A DNA stretch of 64,000 nt from contig JBEKLQ010000010.1 of NCBI GenBank assembly GCA_050010115.1, positions 1-64,000 on the forward strand, read 5' to 3'. A program made the position numbers and the translations under genes. This DNA is from JAKACA01 sp050010115 (lineage in GTDB: Bacteria; Actinomycetota; Acidimicrobiia; Acidimicrobiales; Bog-793). Shown one piece after another: positions 33,268-44,754 of the stretch; the stretch's first letter is position 1, and every line of letters starts with the position of its first letter. The notes under the pieces were generated by a model. The model saw only the letters and a program-made list of their open reading frames with translations, searched no databases and had not been told where the DNA came from.

Positions 33268-34145
33268 GACGCCGCCCCCCACCAGTCGCTCAACGACCGG
33301 CCGCTGATCTGCTCGTAGGCCGATACGTAGCGCTCACGGGTGGCGCTGATCACCTCAGGGGGGATCGGTGGCGCCGCCGACGCCTTGTCCCAGCCGGTCG
33401 ACTCCGCCCAGTCGCGCACGGGCTGCTTGTCGAACGACGGTGGTGCCGCCCCCGGCTCCCACGCGTCAGCCGGCCAGAAACGGCTCGAGTCCGGCGTCAT
33501 CACCTCGTCGCAGATGGTGAGCCCGGTGTCGATGAAACCGAGCTCGAACTTCGTGTCGGCGATGACGATGCCGCGCTCGAGCGCCCGGGCAGCTCCACGT
33601 GTGTAGGCCGCCAGGCATATCTCCCGCGCTCGCTCGGCCGCCTCCGCCCCGATGAGCTTCACAGCGTCGGTGAAGGTGATGTTCTCGTCGTGGCCGACCG
33701 CTGCTTTCGTCGACGGGGTGAAGACCGGCTCTGGGAGCCGCTCTGACTCGCGCAGGCCTGGCGGGAGCGGCGTGCCGTGCATGGTGCCAGTGGACCGGTA
33801 CTCCTTCCACGCCGACCCCGAGAGGTAGCCGCGCACGATGCACTCGAGCGGCAGCATCTCAGCCTTGCGGACGAGCATCGCTCGACCGGCGACTCCAGGG
33901 ATGCCGGCCGCGCCATCGGGGAAACGGGCGGGATCCGTCGCCACGAGATGCGACGGCGCCACCTCGGCGAGCTCGTCGACCCAGAACGCCGTCATGGCCG
34001 TCAGCACGCGGCCTTTGTCCGGGATCGGCTCGGCGAACACGACGTCGAAGGCCGAGATACGGTCGGACGCCACCATCAGCAACAGGCCGGCGCCGGCATC
34101 GTAGACATCCCGGACCTTGCCGGAGTACACGTGCTGCAGGCTCAC
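33264..34145 (-). CDS. purC: SAICAR synthetase PurC
   Basis: 293-residue phosphoribosylaminoimidazole-succinocarboxamide synthase (CAIR + Asp + ATP). N-terminal YSGKVRDVYDAG binds nucleotide; then ASDRISAFDVVF, VRGYLSGSAWKEY, DENITFTDAVKLIG, and IADTKFELGF with the metal-site residues followed by DEVMTPDSSRFWP. Longer ~290-residue class, as in fungi and actinobacteria. GTG 34145 is preceded by GGAGGAG at 7 bases. Overlaps purS by 4 bases and lies 34 bases after purB. Confidence 0.96.
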   Translation of the reverse strand: MSLQHVYSGKVRDVYDAGAGLLLMVASDRISAFDVVFAEPIPDKGRVLTAMTAFWVDELAEVAPSHLVATDPARFPDGAAGIPGVAGRAMLVRKAEMLPLECIVRGYLSGSAWKEYRSTGTMHGTPLPPGLRESERLPEPVFTPSTKAAVGHDENITFTDAVKLIGAEAAERAREICLAAYTRGAARALERGIVIADTKFELGFIDTGLTICDEVMTPDSSRFWPADAWEPGAAPPSFDKQPVRDWAESTGWDKASAAPPIPPEVISATRERYVSAYEQISGRSLSDWWGAAS

Positions 34146-34179
34146 GGTCGGGTCTCCTCCGGTCGCCGGGATCGCTCGT

Positions 34180-35505
34180 TCATGCGTCGATCGCCGCCAG
34201 AGCGTCAATCGTGCGGTGCGAGTGCTCGAGCATCCGGGTGAGGTCGAAGGCGTCGTCGAGCATCCGGTCCACCCTGTCGCCGAGCGCAGCGACCACCTCC
34301 GGGTCCTTCTCCAGCACCTCCCGGAAGCCCACCCGCTCCTCCGCCACTCGCCTCGCGTCCCGTTGCACGATGCGGTACGCGCTGTCGCGGGTAAGGCCCG
34401 AGCGGACGAGCGCCAGCAGGACGGGCTGGGAGAAGACGAGTCCATGCGAGCCCTCGAGCAGGTTCTCCATCATGCGATCGGAGCGCACGAGCAGGCCGTC
34501 GATCAGCCGCGTCATGCGCCGGATGGCGTAGTACGTGGCGAGGCTGGCGTCCGGGAGGACGATCCGCTCGACCGAGCTGTGCGAGATGTCCCGCTCGTGC
34601 CACAGTGCCACGTCTTCCAGCCCGGCCATGAGGTAGCCACGCAGGACCCGGGCGAGGCCGCAGAGGCGTTCGGCGGTGATCGGGTTTCTCTTGTGGGGCA
34701 TCGCGGAGGAGCCCTTCTGGCCGGCAGCGAAGGGCTCCTCGACCTCGCCGACCTCGGTTCGCTGCAGGTGACGGATCTCGGTCGCCAGCGACTCGATCGT
34801 CGTGCCGATGGCAGCGCAGGCATAGAGGTACTCGGCATGGCGGTCCCGGGCGATCACCTGTGTGGCGGGCACCGGCTCGAGCCCGAGCGCCGCGCACACG
34901 TGAGCTTCGACCTCGGGATCGATGTTGGAGTAGTTCCCGACAGCGCCTGACAGCTTCCCGACGGCGATCCGCCGGCGTGCCTGGCGCAAGCGCTCACGGT
35001 CACGGTCGGCCTGGAGGCAGGCGAGCGCCAACTTTGCACCGAACGTCGTCGGCTCGGCGTGCATCCCGTGGGTGCGGCCGACCGTCGGCGTCGAGGCATG
35101 CTCCAGTGCGCGGCGTCTCAAGGCGGCGACGAGCCCGTCGAGCGCCTCGCCGAGGAGGTCGGCTGCCTTCACGAGCGTTGCCGACAGCGCGGTGTCCACG
35201 ATGTCCGAGGAGGTGAGGCCGTGGTGGATCCACGATCCCTCGGGCTGGCCGACGGCTTGCTGCACGACGTCGACGAAGGCGGCGACGTCGTGGTCAGTGA
35301 TGCGCTCGCGCTCGGCAACCTGCTCGACGAAGGCGGCGTCGACCTCGGGCGCACGCTGGCGGCAAGCGGCCGCGTCCTCCAGCGGGATCACGCCCAGCTT
35401 CGCCCAGGCTTCGACAGCGAGCAGCTCGACTTCGAGCCACAGGCCGAATCGCGCTTCGTCGCTGAACAGCGCCGCCATCTCCGGCATGGAGTAGCGGGGG
35501 ATCAT
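34180..35505 (-). CDS. purB: Adenylosuccinate lyase PurB
   Basis: 441-residue lyase acting twice in purine synthesis, on SAICAR and on adenylosuccinate. Fumarase-superfamily signature GSSAMPHKRNP at about 260; VGRTHGMHAEPTTFG carries an active-site His; HHGLTSSDIVDTA the first conserved region. Length is normal. It sits between purA and purC on the minus strand with short gaps, forming one transcription unit that runs from purA to purQ. Confidence 0.97.
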   Translation of the reverse strand: MIPRYSMPEMAALFSDEARFGLWLEVELLAVEAWAKLGVIPLEDAAACRQRAPEVDAAFVEQVAERERITDHDVAAFVDVVQQAVGQPEGSWIHHGLTSSDIVDTALSATLVKAADLLGEALDGLVAALRRRALEHASTPTVGRTHGMHAEPTTFGAKLALACLQADRDRERLRQARRRIAVGKLSGAVGNYSNIDPEVEAHVCAALGLEPVPATQVIARDRHAEYLYACAAIGTTIESLATEIRHLQRTEVGEVEEPFAAGQKGSSAMPHKRNPITAERLCGLARVLRGYLMAGLEDVALWHERDISHSSVERIVLPDASLATYYAIRRMTRLIDGLLVRSDRMMENLLEGSHGLVFSQPVLLALVRSGLTRDSAYRIVQRDARRVAEERVGFREVLEKDPEVVAALGDRVDRMLDDAFDLTRMLEHSHRTIDALAAIDA

Positions 35506-35547
35506 GATCCCAACCTACCTGCCGGGGGGTGCCGGTGGTCGAACCTG

Positions 35548-36861
<1,314 letters not shown>

Positions 36862-37019
36862 TCAATCTAATCGGTCGTTCCCTTCGATGGCGGTAATTTG
36901 GTGGCCACTGTCAGGCCGGACGCCACCAACGCGGCGAGGGTCCGGTCGAGCTGGTGCCCGGGTCCCGCTCGCCGCCCACCAGCAGCAGCACCCAGCGCCG
37001 CCGCCCGCCGAGCCGGCGG

Positions 37020-38003
37020 CTACGCCTCGACGGTGAGCGCCGGATCCCGCCAGAGGTGGGTGCGCAGCGGCGAGCGCTCAGCGAGTCCGGCGATGCCCGA
37101 CGACTGTGACAGCGCCTCCGCGTACACCTCGTCGACCTCGAGCCGGCGCAGCTCCTCGGCGAGCAGGTCACCGAGCTCCCGCCGCAACAGCGGGAGCTGG
37201 CGGTCCGGCTGGCCCGTCCGCGAGAACGTCGCCATGCGCCCGTCTGGCCGGCTGATCTTCAGCGACCCCTCGTCTCGACCGTCGAGCAGGTCGATGCCGA
37301 CTTCGGTGATGCCGGGTCCTGATGACGGCGTGAGCTCGGTCGTCACCCCGAGGCGGTGGGATAACCAACCGGCGAGGAGAGACGCGCTGGGGTTACCCTT
37401 CTCGGCTGCCACCTGAGCCGACCGTGCCCGAGCCGGCGAGGCGTCGAAGACCGACGCGAGCAACGAGCGCCAGGGTGTCGTTCGGGTCCAGGCGAGGTCC
37501 GTGTCGCCAGGGGCGAAGTCAACGGCGCGCCCGCGCAGGGCGGCTATCGGGTCCGGGGCGAGCGAGCAATCGGTGACCCGCCGGCCGGCGAGAACGCCGA
37601 GCGAGTCGGTCGCGATGGTCTTCGGGGGCTCGCTGTGCCACCAAGTGACCACGGGTGCGTCCGGCGCGAGCAGCGGCAGCACTACGGACTCGGCGTGCAG
37701 CGTGAGGCGGCCGTACATGCGCATCACGACGGCCTCGGTCGGCCCCAGGCGTCCACCGACCTGGACCTCGGCGTCGAGGCGGTCGGACGTGTCGACCTGG
37801 CGGCGTATGACGATGAGCAGACGGCAGGGGTGAGCCTGGGCGGCGATCGTCGCCGCTTGCTCGGCCGTCACGACGTTCTTCTCGTCCACGATGGCGACGA
37901 GCGTGACTGCCAGGCCGGAGGCGACGGCGCCGCCCGCCCTCCGCTCTGCGACGAGTGCCTTCACGACGTCCCCGCCGGTCGTGTCCCACAGCGTCGTCGT
38001 CAC
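37020..38003 (-). CDS. opcA: Glucose-6-phosphate dehydrogenase assembly protein OpcA
   Basis: About 327 residues; assembles or activates G6PDH in actinobacteria and cyanobacteria. Family features: LVAIVDEKN, HPCRLLIVIRRQ, VVLPLLAPDAPVVTWWHSEPP, and DLAWTRTTPWRSLLAS. GTG 38003 overlaps the zwf stop as GTGA and is preceded by GGAGG with 5-base spacing; an in-frame GTG at 38015 lies before that site. Tight coupling to zwf matches its known function. Confidence 0.95.
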   Translation of the reverse strand: MTTTLWDTTGGDVVKALVAERRAGGAVASGLAVTLVAIVDEKNVVTAEQAATIAAQAHPCRLLIVIRRQVDTSDRLDAEVQVGGRLGPTEAVVMRMYGRLTLHAESVVLPLLAPDAPVVTWWHSEPPKTIATDSLGVLAGRRVTDCSLAPDPIAALRGRAVDFAPGDTDLAWTRTTPWRSLLASVFDASPARARSAQVAAEKGNPSASLLAGWLSHRLGVTTELTPSSGPGITEVGIDLLDGRDEGSLKISRPDGRMATFSRTGQPDRQLPLLRRELGDLLAEELRRLEVDEVYAEALSQSSGIAGLAERSPLRTHLWRDPALTVEA

Positions 38004-39631
38004 GGTCGCCTCCACCTGCGCCCCTCACGGGCGAGCATCTCGTCGCCCGCCACAGGGCCCCACTCGCCGGCCCGGTAGTGCTCGGGCGGCTTCGTCGCCC
38101 AGAACTCCTCGAGCGGGTCGACAACCCGCCAGGACGCCTCGACCTCGTTGTGGTCCGGGAACAACGTGGTGTCGCCGAGCAACACGTCGAGCAGCAGGCG
38201 CTCGTAGGCCTCGGGGCTCGACTCGGTGAACGCCGACCCGTAGAGAAAGTCCATCGACACCTCGCGGACCTCCATGGCCGACCCGGGCACTTTCGACCCG
38301 AAACGCAACGTGATCCCCTCATCGGGCTGCACCCGCACCACGAGCTGGTTGTTGCCCAGCTCGACGGTGTCGGTCTTCGCGAACGGAAGGTGAGGCGCAC
38401 GCTTGAACACCACGGCGATCTCGGTCACCCGGCGCGGAAGCCGCTTGCCGGTGCGCAAGTAGAACGGCACGCCGGCCCAGCGACGCGTCTCGACCCCGAG
38501 CCGGACGGCAGCGTAGGTCTCGGTGGTCGAGCCCGGCGGGATGTCCTTCTCGTCAAGGTAACCACGCGCCCGCTGTCCGGCCAGCCAGCCCCGCTCGTAC
38601 TGGCCGCGGACGGTGCACGCATCGAGGTCGTCGGGGATCGAGATGGCACCCAGCACTTTGCGCTTCTCGATGCGGAGCGCCTCGGAGTCGAAGCTGACGG
38701 GCTCTTCCATAGCGGTCAGCGCCAGCAGTTGCAGCAGGTGGTTCTGGAGGACGTCACGCGCCGCGCCGGCTGTGTCATAGAAACCCGCCCTCCCCTCGAT
38801 CCCCACATCCTCCGCCATCGTGATCTGGATGCTGTCGACGTAGTTGGAGTTCCAGACCGGCTCGAAAAGCGTGTTGGCGAAGCGGAGGGCGAGCAGGTTC
38901 TGGACTGTCTCCTTGCCGAGGTAGTGGTCGATCCGGAACACCTCGTCCGGTTGGAAGACCGTGTCCACGAGATGGTTCAGGTCGCGGGAGGAGGGAAGGT
39001 CGTGGCCGAAGGGTTTCTCGACCACGACGCGGCGCCATCCGGCCGTCGTCGAGCTGTCCGCCATCTTCGTCCGGTCGAGCTGGTTCAGCACCGTGGGGAA
39101 CGCCGGCGGGGGGATGGACAGGTAGAAGGCGACGTTGCCGGCGATCCCGTGCGTCCCCTCCAAGTCGACGAGGGTCTGGTTCAGCTCGTCGAAGGCGGCA
39201 TCGTCGTCGAACGAGCCCGGGACGAAGCGCACGGACTCGGCGATGCGGCTCCAGACGTCATCGCGGAACTCGGTGCGGGCGTGCTCGAGGGCGGAGGCTC
39301 GAGCGAGCTGCTCGAAGTCGCCGTGGCCCCAGTCCCGCCGGGCGAACCCCAGCAGCACGAACCCCGGCGGCAGCAGTCCGCGGTTGCCGAGGTCATAGAC
39401 GGCCGGGATGAGTTTCTTGCGAGCGAGGTCGCCGGTGACACCGAAGACCACGAGGGCGCTCGGGTCAGGGACTCGGGGGAGGCGGCGGTCTCGCGCGTCC
39501 CGGAGCGGGTTCGGCACGGACCGGTCGTCCCGGTCGTCGTCCAGGTAGCGCAGCGCCGCCTGCGAGGTCGTTGCCTCCGGTTCCGTGCCGGGCGTCACTG
39601 CGGTCTCAGTCTGCTCATTACCGTCCGGCAC
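38000..39631 (-). CDS. zwf: Glucose-6-phosphate dehydrogenase Zwf
   Basis: First enzyme of the oxidative pentose-phosphate pathway, making NADPH. GVTGDLARKKLIPAVYDL is the dinucleotide motif; EKPFGHDL and the active-site RIDHYLGKETVQN are intact; FYLRTGKRLPRR follows. Family length is ~510; with GTG 39631 it is about 543 because of a ~35-residue Glu/Thr/Asp N-terminal extension, so the true start may be further in (GTG 39598). No tal, tkt or pgi gene is adjacent. An inverted repeat lies about 100 bases upstream. Confidence 0.94.
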   Translation of the reverse strand: MPDGNEQTETAVTPGTEPEATTSQAALRYLDDDRDDRSVPNPLRDARDRRLPRVPDPSALVVFGVTGDLARKKLIPAVYDLGNRGLLPPGFVLLGFARRDWGHGDFEQLARASALEHARTEFRDDVWSRIAESVRFVPGSFDDDAAFDELNQTLVDLEGTHGIAGNVAFYLSIPPPAFPTVLNQLDRTKMADSSTTAGWRRVVVEKPFGHDLPSSRDLNHLVDTVFQPDEVFRIDHYLGKETVQNLLALRFANTLFEPVWNSNYVDSIQITMAEDVGIEGRAGFYDTAGAARDVLQNHLLQLLALTAMEEPVSFDSEALRIEKRKVLGAISIPDDLDACTVRGQYERGWLAGQRARGYLDEKDIPPGSTTETYAAVRLGVETRRWAGVPFYLRTGKRLPRRVTEIAVVFKRAPHLPFAKTDTVELGNNQLVVRVQPDEGITLRFGSKVPGSAMEVREVSMDFLYGSAFTESSPEAYERLLLDVLLGDTTLFPDHNEVEASWRVVDPLEEFWATKPPEHYRAGEWGPVAGDEMLAREGRRWRRP

Positions 39632-39723
39632 CCGCGTGAATCTAGTGCGCGCTCCTTCCGCTGCCTCCTGCGGGGGCGGTGCGGGCGCTTTGTGACTGCC
39701 ACCGGCCAAGTCGCTGTGCGCGG

Positions 39724-39746
39724 TTTGTACCCACAGTCGGTACAAA
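39724..39746. promoter_or_regulatory. Inverted repeat upstream of zwf
   Basis: TTTGTAC (39724-39730) and GTACAAA (39740-39746), perfect 7-bp arms with 9-base spacer, in the gap between zwf and clpB. A GTACAG half-like repeat follows. Likely operator; regulator unknown. Confidence 0.5.
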
Positions 39747-39815
39747 GCGCGTACAGCGTCACAGCGAAACCCGCCCGACGACGGCGGCCGGGGCCGGCGC
39801 CGTCACTTGCGCCCG

Positions 39816-42305
39816 TCACTTGAGAACGAGCGTGTCGCCTTCGACGTCGACGTGCACGGTGTCGCCTTCGGTGAAGCGGCTTTCGAGGAGGGCGACGGCC
39901 AGCGGATCGCCCACGGACCGCTGAATCACGCGACGCAGGGGCCGTGCACCGAAGGCCGGGTCATAGCCGTGGTCGCCCAACCAGACCTTGGCGGGGTCGG
40001 AGACCTCGAGCGCCAGCCGGCGTTCCTCGAGCCGGCGGGCGAGAGTGCGCAGCTGGATGTCGACGATCTTCGTGAGGTCATCCCGGCTGAGCGATCGGAA
40101 CCGCACGATCTCGTCGATCCGGTTCACGAACTCCGGCTTGAACACCGAGATCGGTTCGCCCGGCATGTTGGACGTCATGATCAGCACGGTGTTGGAGAAG
40201 TTGACCGTTCGGCCGTGACCGTCGGTCAGCCGCCCGTCGTCCAGCACCTGGAGCAGTATGTTGAACACATCCGGGTGGGCCTTCTCGATCTCGTCGAGCA
40301 GGACAACGGCATACGGCCGCCGGCGGACCGCCTCGGTCAGCTGGCCGCCTTCCTCGTAGCCGACGTAGCCCGGGGGCGCTCCGACCAACCGGGACACGTT
40401 GTGGCGTTCTTGATACTCGCCCATGTCGATGCGGGTCATGGCCCGCTCGTCGTCGAAGAGGACCTCGGCCAGCGCCCGGGCGAGCTCCGTCTTGCCCACG
40501 CCGGTCGGGCCGAGGAAGAGGAACGAGCCGATGGGGCGGTTCGGATCACTCAAGCCAGCCCGACTCCGGCGGATCGAGTTGGCGACGGCGATGACTGCTT
40601 CGTCCTGACCGACCACGCGAGCGTGCAGTAGGTCCTCCAGGTGCACGAGCTTGGCGATCTCACCTTCGACCAGACGCGAGACCGGGACTCCGGTCCATCG
40701 GCTCACCACCTCTGCGATGTCCTCCGGGTCGACTTCCTCTTTCAGCATCTTCTGGCTGGCTTGCAGCTCGGCGAGCTTGGTCGTCGCCGCCCCGATCTTC
40801 CGCTCGAGCTCGGGCACCTTGCCGTAGCGGATCTCAGCTGAGCGGGCGAGGTCGCCCGCGCGCTCGAAGCGGTCCGCCTCGCCTCTGGCAGCTTCCACCT
40901 CGCTCTTGAGCGACCGGATGGCGCCGATGGCCTCTTTCTCGGCCTGCCAGTGCGCCGTCATCGCCGTCTGCTGCTCACGGAGGTCGGCGAGCTCAGCCTG
41001 CAGGCGCGCCAAGCGCTCCCGCGAGGCGGGGTCCTCCTCCTTCGACAGGGCGACCTCCTCGATCTCGAGCTGGCGGCTCCGCCGGAGCACTACATCGAGC
41101 TCGGTGGGCATCGAGTCGATCTCGATACGCAGCCGGCTGGCCGACTCGTCCATGAGGTCGATCGCTTTGTCCGGCAGGAAGCGCCCTGTGACGTAACGAT
41201 CTGACAGCACGGCGGCGGCGACGAGGGCGGAGTCCTGGATCCGGACTCCGTGGTGGACCTCGTAACGCTCCTTCAGGCCGCGGAGGATCGCGATCGTGTC
41301 CGCCACCGACGGCGGCTCGACGAGCACGGGTTGGAAACGGCGCTCGAGAGCGGCGTCCTTCTCGACGTGCTTGCGGTACTCGTCCAGCGTGGTGGCGCCG
41401 ATCAGCCGGAGCTCGCCTCGGGCAAGCATCGGCTTGATCATGTTGCCGGCATCCATCGCCCCTTCGGCGGCACCGGCACCGACGATCGTGTGCAGCTCGT
41501 CGACGAACGTGATCACGTCGCCTTCGGTGTCGGCGATCTCCTTCAGGACGGCCTTCAACCGCTCCTCGAACTCTCCCCGGTACTTCGCACCGGCGACCAT
41601 GGATCCGAGGTCGAGCGCCACGACGCGCTTGTTCTTCAGGCCCTCGGGGACGTCTCCCTCCACGATGCGCTGCGCGAGGCCCTCGACGATCGCCGTCTTG
41701 CCTACGCCGGGCTCGCCGATGAGGACCGGGTTGTTCTTCGTGCGGCGTGAGAGCACTTGGATGACGCGCCGGATCTCCTCGTCCCGGCCGATCACAGGGT
41801 CGAGCTTGCGCCGGCGGGCCAGGTCGGTCAGGTCCTGGGAGTAGCGCTCGAGCGCGCGGTACTGCTCCTCGGGCTCTTGCGAGGTGACGCGGTGGCTGCC
41901 GCGGATCTCGCGCAGAGCTGACAACAGCGCGTCGCGGGTGACACCGAGATGGTCGGCGAGCGCGAGGAGGAGATGCTCGACCGACAGGTAGTCATCGCCC
42001 ATCTCCTTCTGGGCGGCTTCACCCTGATCGAACGCTTCCATCAACTCCCGGGAGAAACTCGGCTCCCCGCCCCCGTACGCCTTCGGCATCTTGCCGAGCT
42101 GCTCGTCGAGACGGTTGCGAACGTTGAGCGGCGACGCTCCGACGCGGTCGAGCAGCGGAATCGCCACCCCGCCGTCCTGGCCGAGGGCGGCATACAGCAG
42201 ATGCTCCGGCTGGACCTCGGAGTGGTGATACTGCCGCGCCAGTGCGATGGCGTCGCGGGTGGCTTCTTGGGTCTTCTTGGTCCAATGGTTCGGGTCGAAC
42301 GGCAT
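39816..42305 (-). CDS. clpB: ATP-dependent disaggregase ClpB
   Basis: 829-residue Hsp100 chaperone. N-domain with [16 protein letters not shown]; first AAA module with [15 protein letters not shown] and Walker [11 protein letters not shown]; a coiled-coil middle domain (about 400-510); second AAA module with [16 protein letters not shown] and [14 protein letters not shown]. The stretch between TSNM and [10 protein letters not shown] in the second module is only 8 residues, about 20 shorter than in usual Clp[15 protein letters not shown] also deviates slightly from DMSEYMEKHSVSRL. 46 bases after hspR, so probably the last gene of the dnaK operon. Confidence 0.96.
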   Translation of the reverse strand: MPFDPNHWTKKTQEATRDAIALARQYHHSEVQPEHLLYAALGQDGGVAIPLLDRVGASPLNVRNRLDEQLGKMPKAYGGGEPSFSRELMEAFDQGEAAQKEMGDDYLSVEHLLLALADHLGVTRDALLSALREIRGSHRVTSQEPEEQYRALERYSQDLTDLARRRKLDPVIGRDEEIRRVIQVLSRRTKNNPVLIGEPGVGKTAIVEGLAQRIVEGDVPEGLKNKRVVALDLGSMVAGAKYRGEFEERLKAVLKEIADTEGDVITFVDELHTIVGAGAAEGAMDAGNMIKPMLARGELRLIGATTLDEYRKHVEKDAALERRFQPVLVEPPSVADTIAILRGLKERYEVHHGVRIQDSALVAAAVLSDRYVTGRFLPDKAIDLMDESASRLRIEIDSMPTELDVVLRRSRQLEIEEVALSKEEDPASRERLARLQAELADLREQQTAMTAHWQAEKEAIGAIRSLKSEVEAARGEADRFERAGDLARSAEIRYGKVPELERKIGAATTKLAELQASQKMLKEEVDPEDIAEVVSRWTGVPVSRLVEGEIAKLVHLEDLLHARVVGQDEAVIAVANSIRRSRAGLSDPNRPIGSFLFLGPTGVGKTELARALAEVLFDDERAMTRIDMGEYQERHNVSRLVGAPPGYVGYEEGGQLTEAVRRRPYAVVLLDEIEKAHPDVFNILLQVLDDGRLTDGHGRTVNFSNTVLIMTSNMPGEPISVFKPEFVNRIDEIVRFRSLSRDDLTKIVDIQLRTLARRLEERRLALEVSDPAKVWLGDHGYDPAFGARPLRRVIQRSVGDPLAVALLESRFTEGDTVHVDVEGDTLVLK

Positions 42306-42351
42306 TGATGTGCGTCCTTCAGGGGTTACGTCGGGTAGTCATCGATCGGGG

Positions 42352-42720
42352 TCAGCCGCGCCATTTGGCGGGCAGCCTGCTCTTGCTCACGGGTACGAGA
42401 TCGCGCCGGTACTGGCGGTGCGTCTCGTCGACTGCCTTGCGGGCTTCGGCTTGTGCGTGCTGGAGCGCCCGGTTCAACCGGTCAATCTCCTGCTCCAGGA
42501 CGAGAATGCGCCGCACGCCTTCCAGGTTGATGCCGACGGCCGTCAGCTGCTGGATTCGGCGCAGCTGTGCGATGTCCGCGTCGCTGTAGCGGCGGTTGCC
42601 TCCGCCGGTCCGTGCCGGGTCCAGGAGGCCTTTGCGCTCGTAGATGCGCAGCGTCTGTGGGTGGACGCCAGCGATCTCGGCGGCGACGGAGATGACGTAG
42701 ACGGCTCTGGTGTCGGTCAT
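42352..42720 (-). CDS. hspR: MerR-family heat-shock repressor HspR
   Basis: 122-residue repressor of the dnaK operon in actinobacteria, using DnaK as co-repressor. MerR helix-turn-helix: VISVAAEIAGVHPQTLRIYERKGLLDP, then RRYSDADIAQLRRIQQL. A C-terminal helix carries EQEIDRLNRALQ and a basic tail. The ATG overlaps the dnaJ stop by 4 bases. A HAIR-like site lies upstream of dnaK (46704-46724), closing an autoregulatory loop. Confidence 0.94.
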   Translation of the reverse strand: MTDTRAVYVISVAAEIAGVHPQTLRIYERKGLLDPARTGGGNRRYSDADIAQLRRIQQLTAVGINLEGVRRILVLEQEIDRLNRALQHAQAEARKAVDETHRQYRRDLVPVSKSRLPAKWRG

Positions 42721-43841
42721 CGATCGACTCCGAGTTGGTCGCGCGGTGACGGCGTCACGTTCGCCAGCGCTTCGATCGCGTGGCGCTGCTCGTCGGTCAA
42801 CGACGCCGGGACCGAGATGTCGACGGTGACGAGCAGGTCGCCGGTCGACGAACCGGACTTCACGCCGCGGCCCTTCACGCGGAACGTCTTGCCCGAGGTA
42901 GTACCGGCCGGGATCCTCAGTGTCACGGGATCGGTGAGCGAAGGCACGGTGATGTCAGCCCCGAGGGTCGCTTCAGCGAAGGTGACCGGCGCCCGGAGCG
43001 TCAGGTTCTTCCCCTTGCGACCGAACAGCTTGTGCGCGCCGACGTGCACGATGACGAACAGATCACCCGAAGGGCCGCCGTTGTCGCCTGCCTCGCCGCG
43101 GCCTTTCACGCGGATGCGTTGGCCGTCGTCGACGCCGGCGGGGATGCGCACTTTCACGACTCGCTGGCGTCGCTCGGCACCGACGCCGCCACAAGTCGGG
43201 CACGGATCGACCACCTTCAAGCCGCGGCCCCGGCACTCTGGGCACGGCGACGCCAGGGAGAACATCCCCTGGTTGTCGTTGAGCGTCCCCGTCCCGTTGC
43301 ACCTGGGGCACGGGATCGGGATGCTGCCGGGCTTCGAGCCTGAGCCGGCACACGTCGAGCACACCGCCCCGGTCACGACGTTCACCGACGTGACGACGCC
43401 CTCGATCGCCTCGTGGAACGACAGGTGCAGCTCGGCTTCGACGTCCTGGCCGCGGCGAGGGCTCGTCCAGGTCGTGTTGCGCTGCTGGTTGCGTTGCCGT
43501 CCCCCGCCGAACAGGTTGCCGAAGAGGTCACCGAGGTCGTCGATGTGGAAGTTGAACGACCCGGGGCTGCCGTCGCTGCCGCGGCCGAAGTTTCCGAGCC
43601 CACCGGCCAGCGGGCCGAGGCGTCGGACTTCGTCGTACTCCTTGCGTTTCTCGGCGTCTCCGAGGACGTCGTAGGCGGCGGCGACCGCCTTGAACTTGTC
43701 CTCCGCCCCCGGGTTGGCGTCCGGGTGGTACTGCTTGGCCAGCTTGCGGTAAGCGCGGGTGATCTCCTTCTCGGTTGCCTCAGAACCGACGCCGAGCACC
43801 TTGTAGTAATCGGTATCAAACCACTCGCGTTGTGGCGCCAT
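42717..43841 (-). CDS. dnaJ: Co-chaperone DnaJ
   Basis: 374-residue J-protein. J-domain with YRKLAKQYHPDANPGAEDKF (HPD intact), a Gly/Phe-rich segment (GNFGRGSDGSPGSFNF, LFGNLFGGG), and four zinc motifs of CxxCxGxG type: CSTCAGSG, CPRCNGTG, CPECRGRG, CPTCGGVG. C-terminal substrate-binding domains follow. Overlaps hspR by 4 bases; 67 bases separate it from grpE upstream. DnaJ1-type, as expected from the operon. Confidence 0.97.
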   Translation of the reverse strand: MAPQREWFDTDYYKVLGVGSEATEKEITRAYRKLAKQYHPDANPGAEDKFKAVAAAYDVLGDAEKRKEYDEVRRLGPLAGGLGNFGRGSDGSPGSFNFHIDDLGDLFGNLFGGGRQRNQQRNTTWTSPRRGQDVEAELHLSFHEAIEGVVTSVNVVTGAVCSTCAGSGSKPGSIPIPCPRCNGTGTLNDNQGMFSLASPCPECRGRGLKVVDPCPTCGGVGAERRQRVVKVRIPAGVDDGQRIRVKGRGEAGDNGGPSGDLFVIVHVGAHKLFGRKGKNLTLRAPVTFAEATLGADITVPSLTDPVTLRIPAGTTSGKTFRVKGRGVKSGSSTGDLLVTVDISVPASLTDEQRHAIEALANVTPSPRDQLGVDR

Positions 43842-43908
43842 CAGGTCGCCTCTGGCCTCTCAGGTCCTCTGATGGGTCGAGCCCACCGATCGCGCCAGGC
43901 CCGGCTGC

Positions 43909-44754
43909 TCAACCGCGCACCCGGACCATGGCCGGTCGGATTACCCGATCCCTCATCCGGTAACCAGGCCGCCAGACCTCCGTCACGGCCGGGCCTGCCG
44001 GCCCGCCGGCTTCGTTGTCGTCGGCCTCACTCTCGTCGATCGCAGTGGCGTCGTGGATGGTCGGATCGAACGGGACGCCGACGGAGTCGATGCGCTCCAA
44101 CCCCTCGCGAGCGAGCGTGTCCCGCAACAACGTGTGGATCTGAACAAGGGAGCTCGCTGCTTCGCCGGCGCTGTCATCGGGGCGGAGGTGAGCCATAGCG
44201 AGGTCGAGCGCGTCGAGGACCGGCAGGAGCCGTAACAGGAGCGCCTGGTTCGCCCGCTCACGCGACTCGGCCAACTGCCGTTCCAAGCGCTTGCGATGGT
44301 TGTCGAAGTCAGCCTGGAGCCGCTGCAGGGCGTCGAGGTACTCGTCTCTCTCGGCACTGATCCGGGCGAAGTCGTCCGACAGCAACGCTTCGAGGCCCAC
44401 CAGGTCCCTGCTCAGATCGAGCCGGAACGGGTCATCGTAGGCCATGCCGCTCGCGGTCCCGTCTGTCGGCTCACCAACCTCGGCTTCACCGGCGCCAGCC
44501 TCGGCGCCTGCAGCTCCGCCGGCGCCAGCCTCGGCGCCTGCAGCTCCGCCGGCGCCAGCCTCGGCGCCTGCAGTTTCGGCCGCGCCCGCCCGGTAGCCCT
44601 CAGCCCCGCCAGCCGCAGCCTGCTCAGTCTCAGTCTCAATCTCATCGGCCTCGGTCCGAGCAGGCCCGGCGGCGGTAGGGGCGATGCCGGAGTTGCCGTC
44701 CTCGATCCCAGGGCCGGGCGGAGTGACTTGGGAGTCGTCAAATGCACTGCTCAT
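43909..44754 (-). CDS. grpE: Nucleotide-exchange factor GrpE
   Basis: 281 residues, longer than the usual ~200 because of an Ala/Gly/Glu-rich N-terminus holding three near-identical 10-residue repeats ([10 protein letters not shown]). The rest is typical: a long coiled coil [26 protein letters not shown], then [20 protein letters not shown] and the beta domain [12 protein letters not shown] and [22 protein letters not shown] 44754 overlaps the dnaK stop by 4 bases. GrpE exchanges ADP on DnaK. Confidence 0.95.
   Translation of the reverse strand: MSSAFDDSQVTPPGPGIEDGNSGIAPTAAGPARTEADEIETETEQAAAGGAEGYRAGAAETAGAEAGAGGAAGAEAGAGGAAGAEAGAGEAEVGEPTDGTASGMAYDDPFRLDLSRDLVGLEALLSDDFARISAERDEYLDALQRLQADFDNHRKRLERQLAESRERANQALLLRLLPVLDALDLAMAHLRPDDSAGEAASSLVQIHTLLRDTLAREGLERIDSVGVPFDPTIHDATAIDESEADDNEAGGPAGPAVTEVWRPGYRMRDRVIRPAMVRVRG
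44491..44580. repeat. Three 30-bp tandem repeats in grpE
   Basis: Units at 44491, 44521 and 44551; the first two are identical and the last differs only near its end. They encode the [10 protein letters not shown] repeats. Confidence 0.92.
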
